Positions 1 through 8,799 of a stretch of 34,776 bases of DNA are shown here, in pieces. The stretch lies in the NCBI GenBank assembly GCA_003694635.1, contig RFKQ01000116.1, positions 1 to 34,776 on the forward strand. The letters run 5' to 3'. The position numbers were made by a program, and so were the translations under genes. Origin of the DNA: Planctomycetota bacterium (lineage in GTDB: Bacteria; Planctomycetota; J132). The notes beneath the pieces were generated by a model. That model was not told where the DNA came from, searched no databases, and saw nothing but the letters and a program-made list of their open reading frames with translations. Numbering within the stretch: position 1 is the first letter of the stretch; each line of letters begins with the position of its first letter.

Positions 1-59
1 ACATTTCTCTCCCTTATAGTTAAATAGAAATCACTCCAATCGTCGGAAAAACGTTAAGG

Positions 60-684
60 ATGTTTTTAGAGCTAGAAAGGGAGAAAATGATGAGAAAATG
101 GATTTTAGGTTTACTGGTGCTAAGCTTTTCCCTCACTGGTTGCTATCGCAAAGAAAATGTGGAGAAATCCAGCAACGCCCTTCTTGTTCAAAAAAGCGTT
201 CCCTCAACAAAAAAATCCTCTTACCTATCAAAATATTGCAGAGGCTATCGCTGCCTTTGAGCGAACTTTGGTGACTACGGATCGCTTTGATGATTTTCTC
301 AAGGGCAATTTGGAAGCCCTAACGGAAGTGGAGGCGAAAGGTTTAAAGCTATTCATCGACTATGGCTGCATCACCTGTCACTCCGGTCGTTTGCTAGGGG
401 GCGAGATGTATCAAAAATTAGGAATATACCACCCGTATGAAAATCAAAAGGACATTGGCCGAGCGGCGGTGACCAAAAATAAAGCGGAAAAGTACTTCTT
501 CAAAGTGCCTTCCCTGCGCAATGTAGCCCTCACCGCTCCCTATTTCCACGATGGGGCAGTAAAAACCTTAGAGGAAGCTGTGGAAAAAATGGCTTGGTTA
601 CAGCTTGGCAAAAAGCTAAAAGAAGAGGAAGTCCAGGCCATCACTGCGTTTCTAAAAACCCTAAACGGAAAGCGGTTTCAGTGA
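60..684 (+). pseudogene. Di-haem cytochrome c peroxidase remnant (lipoprotein-like signal peptide in one frame, C-terminal haem domain in another)
   Basis: ORF 60..260 has a signal peptide/lipobox (MMRKWILGLLVLSFSLTGC). ORF 157..684, in a different frame, matches the C-terminal half of CCP/MauG proteins (LTYQNIAEAIAAFERTLVT, YGCITCHSG, KVPSLRNVALTAPYFHDGAVKTLEEAV). The first haem domain is absent. Confidence 0.7.
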
Positions 685-749
685 TATCCATCCGCAATTC
701 CTCTAGTCCCTTCTCAATGGTGGAATTTTGTATATTTTTTTCTAAACTA

Positions 750-786
750 GGGATAGATCCCCAACTTCTATCCCTGTTTTTTTTTT
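750..786 (+). terminator. Rho-independent terminator
   Basis: GGGATAG-loop-CTATCCC stem followed by a long T run, between the CCP remnant and the arginase-family gene. Confidence 0.75.
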
Positions 787-800
787 GCAAAGGAAATAAG

Positions 801-1808
801 ATGCGCTCAGCCACGGTATTGTGTTGCCCCTTTGAGGGGGGAATTCGGGCCATGATGGTGTTGAGGCGAGGTATCGCCGGCGCGGCCGAAGGCGCTAGGA
901 CAGTTTTTCAACTTTTTGAGCAAAGCCGTCCCCCGCTTCCCCCAGATCGACTGGAGAAACAAATTCTTCCCCTCGAAAAATACAACCTTCCCCTCAGCAA
1001 GGAAACATTCGGTAGCGAAAAACTCTTGCAGCAGCAGCTTGCCGCCACCCGCCGCGCCCACCGTATTATGGAAGAGAAAGCCATCGATATCGCCCAACAA
1101 CAGCGCCTAATGGTGGGCATAGGCGGAGACCACTCCATCACCTATCCTCTAGCCAAAGGAGTGGCAAAAGGATGGGGCAATGCCCCCTTTGGCCTGATCT
1201 ATTTGGACGCCCACTTTGATTTGCGCCCCATCGAAACGTATGGCCCAAAGAATATCCAGGTGATTAGCAGTGGAAACTCCTTCCGCAGGCTTTTGGAGGA
1301 GCCAAGTTCGCCTTTTTGCGGAGCGCGCCTAGCCGCGATAGGAATTTCTCCCTCTCCCTCCCCCATCTTCACCCAAATGTACAAATACGCCCGACAAAAA
1401 GGAATGACCATTTACCTCCACTCCGACGTCCAAGATAGCTCTAGCCTTGCAGAAACTGTACTCTCCCAAATAGAGCCTTCGTCCCGCTACATTTATCTAA
1501 GCGTGGATATCGACTGCTTGGATGAATCCTTCGCTCCCGGGGTCAGCTCCCCCGCCAACCCCGGACTTCACCCTCAGCAGCTCTTGGCGCTGGTCAAGCA
1601 TTTCGCCCGGCACCCTAAAGTGGTGGCCATGGATGTGGTGGAAACCTCCGCTCGCACCCTAGCGTGGTTCGAGTGGCAGAACGAAGGTCGCTCCCTAGAG
1701 CCCGAGCAGGTGCGCCAGAAAGCTCTACTTCAAACTGCTAAAGCATCCCTAGAAGTGCTGGAAACCTTTCTAAGAGAAAAGATAGGGGAAGAAATCCTTG
1801 GGCCCTAG
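801..1808 (+). CDS. Arginase/agmatinase/formimidoylglutamase-family ureohydrolase
   Basis: GGDHSITYP, DAHFDLRP, SVDIDCLDESFAPGVSSPANPG and DVVETSA motifs. ATG at 801 preceded by AGGAAA; the longer ORF start at 594 would run through the terminator. Confidence 0.85.
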   Translation: MRSATVLCCPFEGGIRAMMVLRRGIAGAAEGARTVFQLFEQSRPPLPPDRLEKQILPLEKYNLPLSKETFGSEKLLQQQLAATRRAHRIMEEKAIDIAQQQRLMVGIGGDHSITYPLAKGVAKGWGNAPFGLIYLDAHFDLRPIETYGPKNIQVISSGNSFRRLLEEPSSPFCGARLAAIGISPSPSPIFTQMYKYARQKGMTIYLHSDVQDSSSLAETVLSQIEPSSRYIYLSVDIDCLDESFAPGVSSPANPGLHPQQLLALVKHFARHPKVVAMDVVETSARTLAWFEWQNEGRSLEPEQVRQKALLQTAKASLEVLETFLREKIGEEILGP

Positions 1809-1862
1809 CACAAAACAAAATCGGCTCTCCATTTCTTAAGCCTTTGACTTGAAGTACAAAAA

Positions 1863-1891
1863 ACAAAGAGCTGCATTTTGCAGCCCTTTGT
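1863..1891. terminator. Hairpin between convergent genes (possible bidirectional terminator)
   Basis: ACAAAGAGCTGC-atttt-GCAGCCCTTTGT inverted repeat with one mismatch, between genes ending at 1808 (+) and 1937 (-). Confidence 0.45.
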
Positions 1892-1936
1892 CGGAGGGAT
1901 TGTGGAGAGGGATCGAAGCTTGGGAATCTAGCTTCG

Positions 1937-2296
1937 CTAGAGGATCATCTCTTCGAATTCGGTACCTTCGATGGAGGTGTTGCTTTGCTCGTATACTTTG
2001 ATAAGATCTTGTTGAAGCTTTTCCAAATCGTCTTGGTTTTTGGTGTTATCCAACAAGGCATTGCACATTTCACAGGGCTTGGCCACTTCATGGATAGGGC
2101 AGTAGCTGTTGGGATCGTTGGTGTTTACGTTGTCCAGCGTAGGAGTGTCATTGTTATCTGCAATGGGGAGAGTAGGAACGTCGGGGTCGAAGCCAGCGGG
2201 AGCTGCTTGGGGAGACATTCCGCCACAAGCGAGGATAACATTGAGAGCGAATACGCTAACAACAAGCATCACAGCCAAAGTTTTCAAAGTTTTCAT
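1937..2296 (-). CDS. Small secreted/lipoprotein-like protein with CPxH-x5-CxxC motif
   Basis: MKTLKTLAVMLVVSVFALNVILAC signal/lipobox-like start; YCPIHEVAKPCEMC motif; GAGG-type RBS upstream. Confidence 0.6.
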   Translation of the reverse strand: MKTLKTLAVMLVVSVFALNVILACGGMSPQAAPAGFDPDVPTLPIADNNDTPTLDNVNTNDPNSYCPIHEVAKPCEMCNALLDNTKNQDDLEKLQQDLIKVYEQSNTSIEGTEFEEMIL

Positions 2297-2508
2297 TTCG
2301 TTTTCCTCCAATTTAATTAAAGATTACATTAACGTTTACAATTTTTTTTACTGCTGAATGACTTATTCAGTTTTCTTTTACCGCAAAGAATGTGCCAACA
2401 ACGACAAAAAAAATATTTTTTTTATAATTTCTTATTTCTCAATATGTTATAATTTGATAAGTCCAGTTGTTCAGAATCTAGACACTTCCTTGTTTTCTGT
2501 TCACGTCC

Positions 2509-2540
2509 GAGAAAGTGTATCTTAAAAGATACACTTTCTC
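2509..2540. terminator. 32-bp perfect palindrome (15-bp arms), possible terminator/transcript-end hairpin
   Basis: GAGAAAGTGTATCTT-AA-AAGATACACTTTCTC immediately 3' of the minus-strand NnrS gene; no T run. Confidence 0.5.
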
Positions 2541-2550
2541 TCTTCTAGAG

Positions 2551-3741
2551 CTAATTCCTGGGCTGATCAACCGTGGAAACAGAGGGGGAAGGAACCACAA
2601 AAATCTTGGGGAGAAAAACCAGCCCCCAAAGAAGATAGGCCACCTCCCAACAAATCGCCGCGTACGCGTAATGGGGAAGAGCACTCTGGGGCATAAAATG
2701 AATCGACGCCCTTGTCAACGCCGCCAATACGATAAAAAAAACAATACCATAATAGGGAAACTTGCACCCTTCCAGCTCCTTCCCCGGTCCATGGGCCAAA
2801 ATCACCCGGCTAGCGATCATCAGCGTAATCCCCCCAAATCCGCCTACAAACAGAAGGTGGGCCACATCTCGCCCCCCTTCCGGGTAGAGACCCTCTACCC
2901 ATAGTCCTACCACTAGCAAAAAAGCTACTCCCCACAAGCTGTACGCCATCGGTGTGCGAGCCTTTGGCCACCGATGTAAATGCCAGTAGCGCCAAACTAA
3001 GACGCTGGCCACCCCTGCCCGAAGTAGACGTCCAGCTTGAAGGTGGAGAAAAAATTCCAACGGATAAGAAAGGAAATAAAAAAGCGTCAATACCACCAGC
3101 CCAATCGGAAGAACGCGCAAATAAGGTACATTTTTCTCATACAAATTCCGCTGCTGGACCACGATCTCTACATGCCCGAAAATTCCGGGGATTAACCTTG
3201 AACCTATCCCTAAAATGAGCCCAAGCAACATTCCTTGATAAAAGAGTTTTTTGCCAAATTCCAGCCAAGTTCCCGGCATCTCCCACCACTGACTGGAGAT
3301 CAGAATTCCCACCCCCCAAATGCCAAGAAATAGGGAAATTGGCAAGAATAAAAACGTACTAGGTGGGTTGCTCGCTCGCCTCAAAAAGCGGCGCAAGCCG
3401 TAAACTACAAGGAACAAAAGTCCCACCAAAACTAGAAGGAGAAAATAGAAGCGTCTGTAGAAAATAGCTCCCCCTAGCAAAGCCAAAAGAAAACATAAAG
3501 AAAACCAAATCTCCCAACTCTTGGCCCGCGGCCCTTGGGCAAAGCGCGGAATCGCCGTCATCAAAAAGCCCATCACAAAACAAAGAAAAGAACCACCCAC
3601 AATCACATCCGCATGATGGGGCTGAGGAAAAGGTATCTGCCCATATGCAAACAGTATCCATAGAGCCGGGGAGTAGAGACCAAGAAGCCATCCAACAGGG
3701 AAAAACAGACGATATGGATCGGACTTTATCGCCTCAAGCAT
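2551..3741 (-). CDS. NnrS-family multi-pass membrane protein
   Basis: PYRLFFPVGWLLGLYSPALW...PHHADVIVGGSFLCFVMGFLMTAIPRF...SRLIPGIFGH...HLLFVGGFGGITLMIASRVILAH: NnrS pattern with His-containing TM helices. Confidence 0.85.
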   Translation of the reverse strand: MLEAIKSDPYRLFFPVGWLLGLYSPALWILFAYGQIPFPQPHHADVIVGGSFLCFVMGFLMTAIPRFAQGPRAKSWEIWFSLCFLLALLGGAIFYRRFYFLLLVLVGLLFLVVYGLRRFLRRASNPPSTFLFLPISLFLGIWGVGILISSQWWEMPGTWLEFGKKLFYQGMLLGLILGIGSRLIPGIFGHVEIVVQQRNLYEKNVPYLRVLPIGLVVLTLFYFLSYPLEFFLHLQAGRLLRAGVASVLVWRYWHLHRWPKARTPMAYSLWGVAFLLVVGLWVEGLYPEGGRDVAHLLFVGGFGGITLMIASRVILAHGPGKELEGCKFPYYGIVFFIVLAALTRASIHFMPQSALPHYAYAAICWEVAYLLWGLVFLPKIFVVPSPSVSTVDQPRN

Positions 3742-3793
3742 AGATTTACCCTTTATCTTGGAGAAATTAGCTTTTCTTTTGAGGAGTACCTTC

Positions 3794-5098
3794 CTAAGAA
3801 GAGGGCCTCTTCCTCATAAGAAAGAGCAAGATCACCCCGCAGCTCACCGTAAGCCCCCCTAGAGCGAGAAACAGGTAAAAAAGGGGAAATCCCTCTGCCT
3901 TTTGGAGAGTCTCAGAAGTCAAAGAGGAAGGCGAACTCTGGGGTGGAGGCCAGTGAAAGGAAGCAAGGATTTTTTGGAGCTCCTCTTTGTGCTGTGGGTA
4001 AGCGCTTTGAGGAAGACCAAAGAAAAGAAAGTACAATTTATTTTTGCCTGGGACAAAAAACTGTTTTTGCATCAGTACCGTAGATAAAAACTTTTGCAGA
4101 AATACCGCCTCCACCACCTGAACCTGATTCCAGTGGATAAGCCGCGTGGATTGAAGCCGAGGGCGCTGCTCCTTTGGCATCTCGAGCAATTGAGTGTTCA
4201 TCTTTTGAACAAAACGCTGGTAGTTGGAGGAAGTAAAGCGAAAATCCATCCCCGTCTCTTCATAAAGAGGGGAGGTCTTCATCCAGATGCCCAATTGAAT
4301 GGTGTATTCGCCATAATAGGGGCTAAAAAATAAAACCATTTTCCCCTGTTGGATCAAGGTCAAATAGGGTTTTACGGAGGCATGTAGAGGGATGGATTGG
4401 AGAAAATTCCGAACTTTTTGGGGATGATCTAGGATTTGCCAATCGGAGGGTAGCTTGAGGGAAATATGAAGAGCGGGGTTGGTATACAGGCGTGAAGGAG
4501 GCGAGGGCAGCGGCGAGGGTTGGATGCGAAAGCTCTGGATTAAGGATTTCCACAACTGGGGGGAGGGGGTGTTGGATTGAAGAGGTTGAAGGATGGAGAT
4601 TTCGTAGATTTTATGGTGCGCGGAAAAGAGCAGTTGGTGGAGCCAAAAGGACCGCTTGGGAAGGGTATGTTGGAACTGAAATTGAAAATAGGGATGGTAG
4701 GGGGTTTTTTCGAGCTTGGCCGAGAGCAAGCGAAGCTGTTTGCCAAGGAGAGTTTGGAGCTTTTGCTCCACATAGCGGCGATAAAATTTCAAGGAGCGGG
4801 CATGGATGGGGAAACTTCCTCGCTTGGCGATAATGGCGATCGCGGTGGGGATAGGGGAAGGGCGCAAAAGAAGGAGTGCCCGGCGTGTTGCAGCAAGAGG
4901 AAGAAATTTCTCTAAAGAAGAAAACTGTTGCCGCAGAAGCCTTTTGTCGGATTCTACCTCTGCATCAAGAACTTTCCAGCCAGACGAAAGATCTAGAGAA
5001 AAGCCCAAAACGGGGTGGGTGTAGGGCTTTGGTGAACTGAGAAGCGGAGCCGAGAGGGAGAAAAGGAGAAAAAAAAGATATTCTGCCCTGATATTCAT
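3794..5098 (-). CDS. Secreted/membrane-anchored protein with two repeated domains and a C-terminal TM helix
   Basis: N-terminal signal peptide; internal duplication YTHPVLGFSLDLSSGWKVLD / YTNPALHISLKLPSDWQILD; C-terminal FYLFLALGGLTVSCGVILLFLMRKR. Confidence 0.6.
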   Translation of the reverse strand: MNIRAEYLFFLLFSLSAPLLSSPKPYTHPVLGFSLDLSSGWKVLDAEVESDKRLLRQQFSSLEKFLPLAATRRALLLLRPSPIPTAIAIIAKRGSFPIHARSLKFYRRYVEQKLQTLLGKQLRLLSAKLEKTPYHPYFQFQFQHTLPKRSFWLHQLLFSAHHKIYEISILQPLQSNTPSPQLWKSLIQSFRIQPSPLPSPPSRLYTNPALHISLKLPSDWQILDHPQKVRNFLQSIPLHASVKPYLTLIQQGKMVLFFSPYYGEYTIQLGIWMKTSPLYEETGMDFRFTSSNYQRFVQKMNTQLLEMPKEQRPRLQSTRLIHWNQVQVVEAVFLQKFLSTVLMQKQFFVPGKNKLYFLFFGLPQSAYPQHKEELQKILASFHWPPPQSSPSSLTSETLQKAEGFPLFYLFLALGGLTVSCGVILLFLMRKRPSS

Positions 5099-5234
5099 GG
5101 CGCTGCTACCTTTTTGGACATTGGTTTTATTTTATAACAGATTCGAACGAAAGCGGCAACCAACTAGCAAAATCAAAAGCGAAACCGCTTTCCCTCCCCC
5201 TTGCTTCGGACGATTTCGAGGGCGCTGGAATGGC

Positions 5235-6473
5235 TTAGTTTTCCTCCAGCAACAAGCGGAAATACTTTTTTTTGCCAAAGCGCAACAGCATCTCCCCCGA
5301 GGGGAAATCTTCCCGCTGAAGGGCGTAAAAGGGATCGGTGAGCTTCTTTCCATTGAGGTAGAGGCCCCCCTCCTTGGCCTTGCGCCTTACCTCCCCTCTG
5401 GACTTGCACAAACCTGCGAGGATAAAAGCGTCTATTGCGCAAAAACCTCCGCTGAGCTTCTGGGGAGAAATGGAGAGCGAGGGTATGGCCTCGCTCCCCT
5501 CGGAAGCGCTGTAGAAAAGGCTATGAGCGGCTTTTTGAGCCTTCTTCGCCTCCCCTTCGCCATGGGTGATCTTTGTGGCCTCAAAAGCAAGGACCTCCTT
5601 GGCTTTGCGAATGTCCGAACCTTGCAACTGGGCCAGCTTGCGAATCTCCTCCATCGGCAAAAAGGTAAAATATTTTAAAAATCTCTCCACATCTTGATCG
5701 TGGGTGTTCCTCCAAAACTGATAAAACTCATACGGGGACGTTCGGTCCGGATCCAGCCAAATCGCCCCCTGTTCCGTCTTGCCCATCTTCGTTCCACTAG
5801 CCGTCAAAAGCAGCGGCAACGTCAACCCCTCCACCTGAGCGCCCTCCAAACGACGGATAAGATCCACCCCCGCGCAAATATTTCCCCATTGATCGTCCCC
5901 CCCAATCTGCAGTTTGCAGTCGTAATTTTTGTAAAGATACCAAAAATCATAGGCTTGAAAAAGCTGATAGCTAAACTCAAGGAAACTAAGCCCCTTCTCC
6001 AAACGAGTTTTGTACGCCTCCGTGGTCAACATTTCCGCAATGGTAAACCGGCTGCCCACCTGGCGCAAAAAATCCACCAGCGTAATCCTCCCAAGCCAAT
6101 CTGCATTGTTTACGTAAATTACCTCCTCCCGTCCCTGAAAATAGCGAGCAAGCTGGCGAGAAATGGCCTTTGTGTTCCGCTCCACCTCCTCCGGCTCGAG
6201 CATCTTGCGCGCCTGCCTCTTGCCGCTAGGATCCCCAATCATCGTCGTCGCCCCACCCACCAAAACAATAGGGCAATGCCCTTTGCTGTGAAGATGCACC
6301 AACGCCATCACCGATAAAAGATGGCCTACGTGAAGACTCGAAGCGCTCCCATCATAGCCAACATAACAGCGCACCCCCTCCTCCGCTAAAAGCGAAGGCA
6401 ACGCCTCCGTGGTATGATGAGTATAGCGCTGAATAAAACCACGCTCCAATAAAATCTTGTACGCATCCACCAT
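5235..6473 (-). CDS. tyrS: Tyrosyl-tRNA synthetase
   Basis: CYVGYDGSASSLHVGHL, GGATTMIGDPSGK, DFWYLYKNYDCKLQIGGDDQWGNI, GTKMGKTEQGAIWLD, C-terminal S4 domain. Start chosen at MVDAYKILLERGF, preceded by AGGAGAA. Confidence 0.95.
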   Translation of the reverse strand: MVDAYKILLERGFIQRYTHHTTEALPSLLAEEGVRCYVGYDGSASSLHVGHLLSVMALVHLHSKGHCPIVLVGGATTMIGDPSGKRQARKMLEPEEVERNTKAISRQLARYFQGREEVIYVNNADWLGRITLVDFLRQVGSRFTIAEMLTTEAYKTRLEKGLSFLEFSYQLFQAYDFWYLYKNYDCKLQIGGDDQWGNICAGVDLIRRLEGAQVEGLTLPLLLTASGTKMGKTEQGAIWLDPDRTSPYEFYQFWRNTHDQDVERFLKYFTFLPMEEIRKLAQLQGSDIRKAKEVLAFEATKITHGEGEAKKAQKAAHSLFYSASEGSEAIPSLSISPQKLSGGFCAIDAFILAGLCKSRGEVRRKAKEGGLYLNGKKLTDPFYALQREDFPSGEMLLRFGKKKYFRLLLEEN

Positions 6474-6540
6474 AACTTCTCCTAAGTACCGGTAAAACCC
6501 CATTTCGATTTCAAGGAAACACGTTCGTTCTCTTCTTCTC

Positions 6541-6660
6541 AAAACCTTTTTGAAAAAGGGTTCCGCACCTCCAAAAACTTTTTACATTTAGGGAAAAACT
6601 TTTAGAAAAAAGCCTTTCCCCTAAAAACCCCTTTTCTCAAAACTTTTGCTTGGAAAGGGA
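6541..6660 (-). repeat. Hairpin repeat copies, same family as 30603-30950 in inverse orientation
   Basis: AACCTTTTTgAAAAAGGGTT hairpin, spacer CCTCCAAAAACTTTTT (reverse complement of the AAAAGTTTTTGGAGG spacer at 30.67 kb), then TTTAGGG...CCCCTAAA hairpin and CCCCTTTTCTCAAAACTTTT spacer. Confidence 0.75.
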
Positions 6661-6854
6661 AATCTTTTTTTTTCCCAAAAATTCCACGTTGCAAAGGAGT
6701 TTTTTATCCCGCTGGAGAATTTTCTCTTCCAGCTCTAGCCACTTTCCGCTCCACCCTATACTTGTACGACAGGTTGTGTTCCTACCAAGCTTCCACCTCT
6801 ACCCTTGCGCGCCTGTGATTTTTCCCTTCATATTCTAGAAATTTGGGTTTTAAG

Positions 6855-8603
6855 TTATTGAATTTTTACCGTAGAGATCGTGATATCGTCGGACTGTTCT
6901 GCATTGCCTCGATGTTGCTCCAATTCTTTCACAATGGCGTCCACATACTCTTTGGAAGAAGCATGGCCATATTTCTTTGTAAGATTGTAGAACTTTTGGT
7001 CTCCAAACTCTTCATTGGCTTCGTTCATAGCCTCTACAACACCATCCGTATAAGCCACAATTCGATCGCCGGAATAAAGTTGAACGGATTCTTCCACAAT
7101 ATTGGCATCAAAGATAGCTCCGCGGTCAAAACCGATGGCAATGCCTTTGGGTTTGACTAGTTCAATTTCTCTAGTGGCTCCACGGTAGAGAATGAGTGGA
7201 TTGTGGCCAGCGCTACAGACCTTTAATTCCTTTGATTGAATGTTTAGCACCATATAGATAGCGGAGACAAACATACCGCTTTTCATATCGGGTGAGAGGA
7301 TCTTATTGACTTTGCGCAAAGTGTCCGCCGGAGACGGATTCCCGCGAGAGGCGAGGCGAATCAAACTTCTCGCCATCGTCATCACCATAGAGCCTGGGAC
7401 TCCTTTTCCAGACACATCCGCAACCACAATCCCCAAATGTTTTTTATCGATTACGATAAAATCGTAGTAGTCCCCTCCTACATGTTTAGCGGAGAGATAG
7501 TAGACAAAAATATCGAATTTTGGGATTTGGGGAAGGCGTTCGGGTAGAAGTTTGGTTTGGATTTCTGTGGCCATCTCCAGCTCGTGTTCCATCAATTTTT
7601 TCTCCTCCCGCTCTTCTTGGGCGATTTTTAGCTGTTTTGTCATATCATTGAAAGCCACGGCCAATTCTCCGATTTCATCTCTACTGTGGGGACGAGTTTC
7701 ATGTTCAAAGTTGCCAGAACTAACTGTGCGGATATCTTGAATGAGCATTTGAATGGGGCGGGTGAGGAAGATGCTAAATAGAAACGTACAGATCACCCCT
7801 AGGGTGATTCCTGAGGTACAGGCGAGGAGGATTTGCTTGCGAAAGTTATCTTGCACCTCATCGATGCGGTTTGCGCGCAGATAGACTTGAGCCTTTCCAA
7901 CGATTTCGTCTTGAAAGAAAATGGGAGCGGTAAAAACTCTGGTACGAACCCCTTCGATCTTTGTTTCTTGGATAGTGTATTTGTCGCTTTCTTCTAGAAT
8001 GCTAAGCTCATAGAGCTTAAACTGTTCTGCTGGTAGAGCGGTGGCTACAATGGTTTCTTCCCTGTCTAGAATGAGGATGTTGAAGATATCGTTCTTATTT
8101 TCTTGCAGGTAGTGTTTGAGTTTGCTTTCAAGTTGAGAGACTTTTTCTTTTCCTCTTCCTTTATTCAAATCTTCCACTCTCCAAAAGGGATCGACGGAAT
8201 GGACGATATAGGAAGTCAATTTTTTGCCGGTGATATTGATTTGATCTTCGATTTCTTTGCGAGCGATATGTGAGAAAAAAATGCCAAAAATACTCAGAAA
8301 GCTAATTAGCAATAGGCAGGTAAAGCTGGCAAACTTCATCCAAATTGGTAGCCCCACAGAGAAGGGGGTGGAGGCAATTTTGGATGATTTTGTAGGGATT
8401 GTTGTGGAAATTTTTTTGGGTTTGGTTAAATGGAGGGAGGTGGATTTTCCGGAGGAGGGGAGATTTTCAGATGAGGTTTTTTTCTTCAATGCTGGAACAT
8501 TGGCAAAAGAAGGGCGTTTCATTTGCACTGTTTTGCGCATTCGTGTGCTTGTACCTGGAGTTTTTGGGAGCTTCTTCTTTTTTTTGCTACCATCGCCGGA
8601 CAT
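6855..8603 (-). CDS. Membrane-bound HAMP + PP2C/SpoIIE (RsbU-like) serine phosphatase
   Basis: TM, extracytoplasmic sensor region, TM, HAMP (SGNFEHETRPHSRDEIGELAVAFNDMTKQL), PP2C SpoIIE core (VGGDYYDFIVIDKKHLGIVVADVSGKGVPGSMVM, SAGHNPLILYR, YTDGVVEAMN). Confidence 0.9.
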   Translation of the reverse strand: MSGDGSKKKKKLPKTPGTSTRMRKTVQMKRPSFANVPALKKKTSSENLPSSGKSTSLHLTKPKKISTTIPTKSSKIASTPFSVGLPIWMKFASFTCLLLISFLSIFGIFFSHIARKEIEDQINITGKKLTSYIVHSVDPFWRVEDLNKGRGKEKVSQLESKLKHYLQENKNDIFNILILDREETIVATALPAEQFKLYELSILEESDKYTIQETKIEGVRTRVFTAPIFFQDEIVGKAQVYLRANRIDEVQDNFRKQILLACTSGITLGVICTFLFSIFLTRPIQMLIQDIRTVSSGNFEHETRPHSRDEIGELAVAFNDMTKQLKIAQEEREEKKLMEHELEMATEIQTKLLPERLPQIPKFDIFVYYLSAKHVGGDYYDFIVIDKKHLGIVVADVSGKGVPGSMVMTMARSLIRLASRGNPSPADTLRKVNKILSPDMKSGMFVSAIYMVLNIQSKELKVCSAGHNPLILYRGATREIELVKPKGIAIGFDRGAIFDANIVEESVQLYSGDRIVAYTDGVVEAMNEANEEFGDQKFYNLTKKYGHASSKEYVDAIVKELEQHRGNAEQSDDITISTVKIQ

Positions 8604-8727
8604 TGTTTTTCCTTGCTAGAGCCTAGGCTAAATTTTTAAATGTTTTGATATAAATCGCAGAAGCGGCATATACTATAAATAGGTTTTTACTTTCTCATTG
8701 TTAGAATTTTCTTTTCCAAATTTTTTT

Positions 8728-8753
8728 AAAAAAAGGACGAGATAGCCTCGTCC
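8728..8753 (-). terminator. Rho-independent terminator of the baseplate/tail operon
   Basis: Minus strand: GGACGAG-gctat-CTCGTCC followed by TTTTTTT, 46 bp downstream of the 345-aa gene stop. Confidence 0.85.
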
Positions 8754-8799
8754 CCATAAAATTTTATAAAAGGTCTCCCCGCCCTAATTTATTTCATGG

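Noticed and set aside
594-800. Long N-terminal extension of the arginase-family ORF
   Set aside because: It overlaps the CCP remnant and reads through a clear terminator (750-786). A good RBS precedes ATG 801, where family homology begins.
5097-6317. Plus-strand ORFs 5097..5678 and 5694..6317
   Set aside because: Antisense to tyrS with low-complexity, non-family translations; shadow ORFs.
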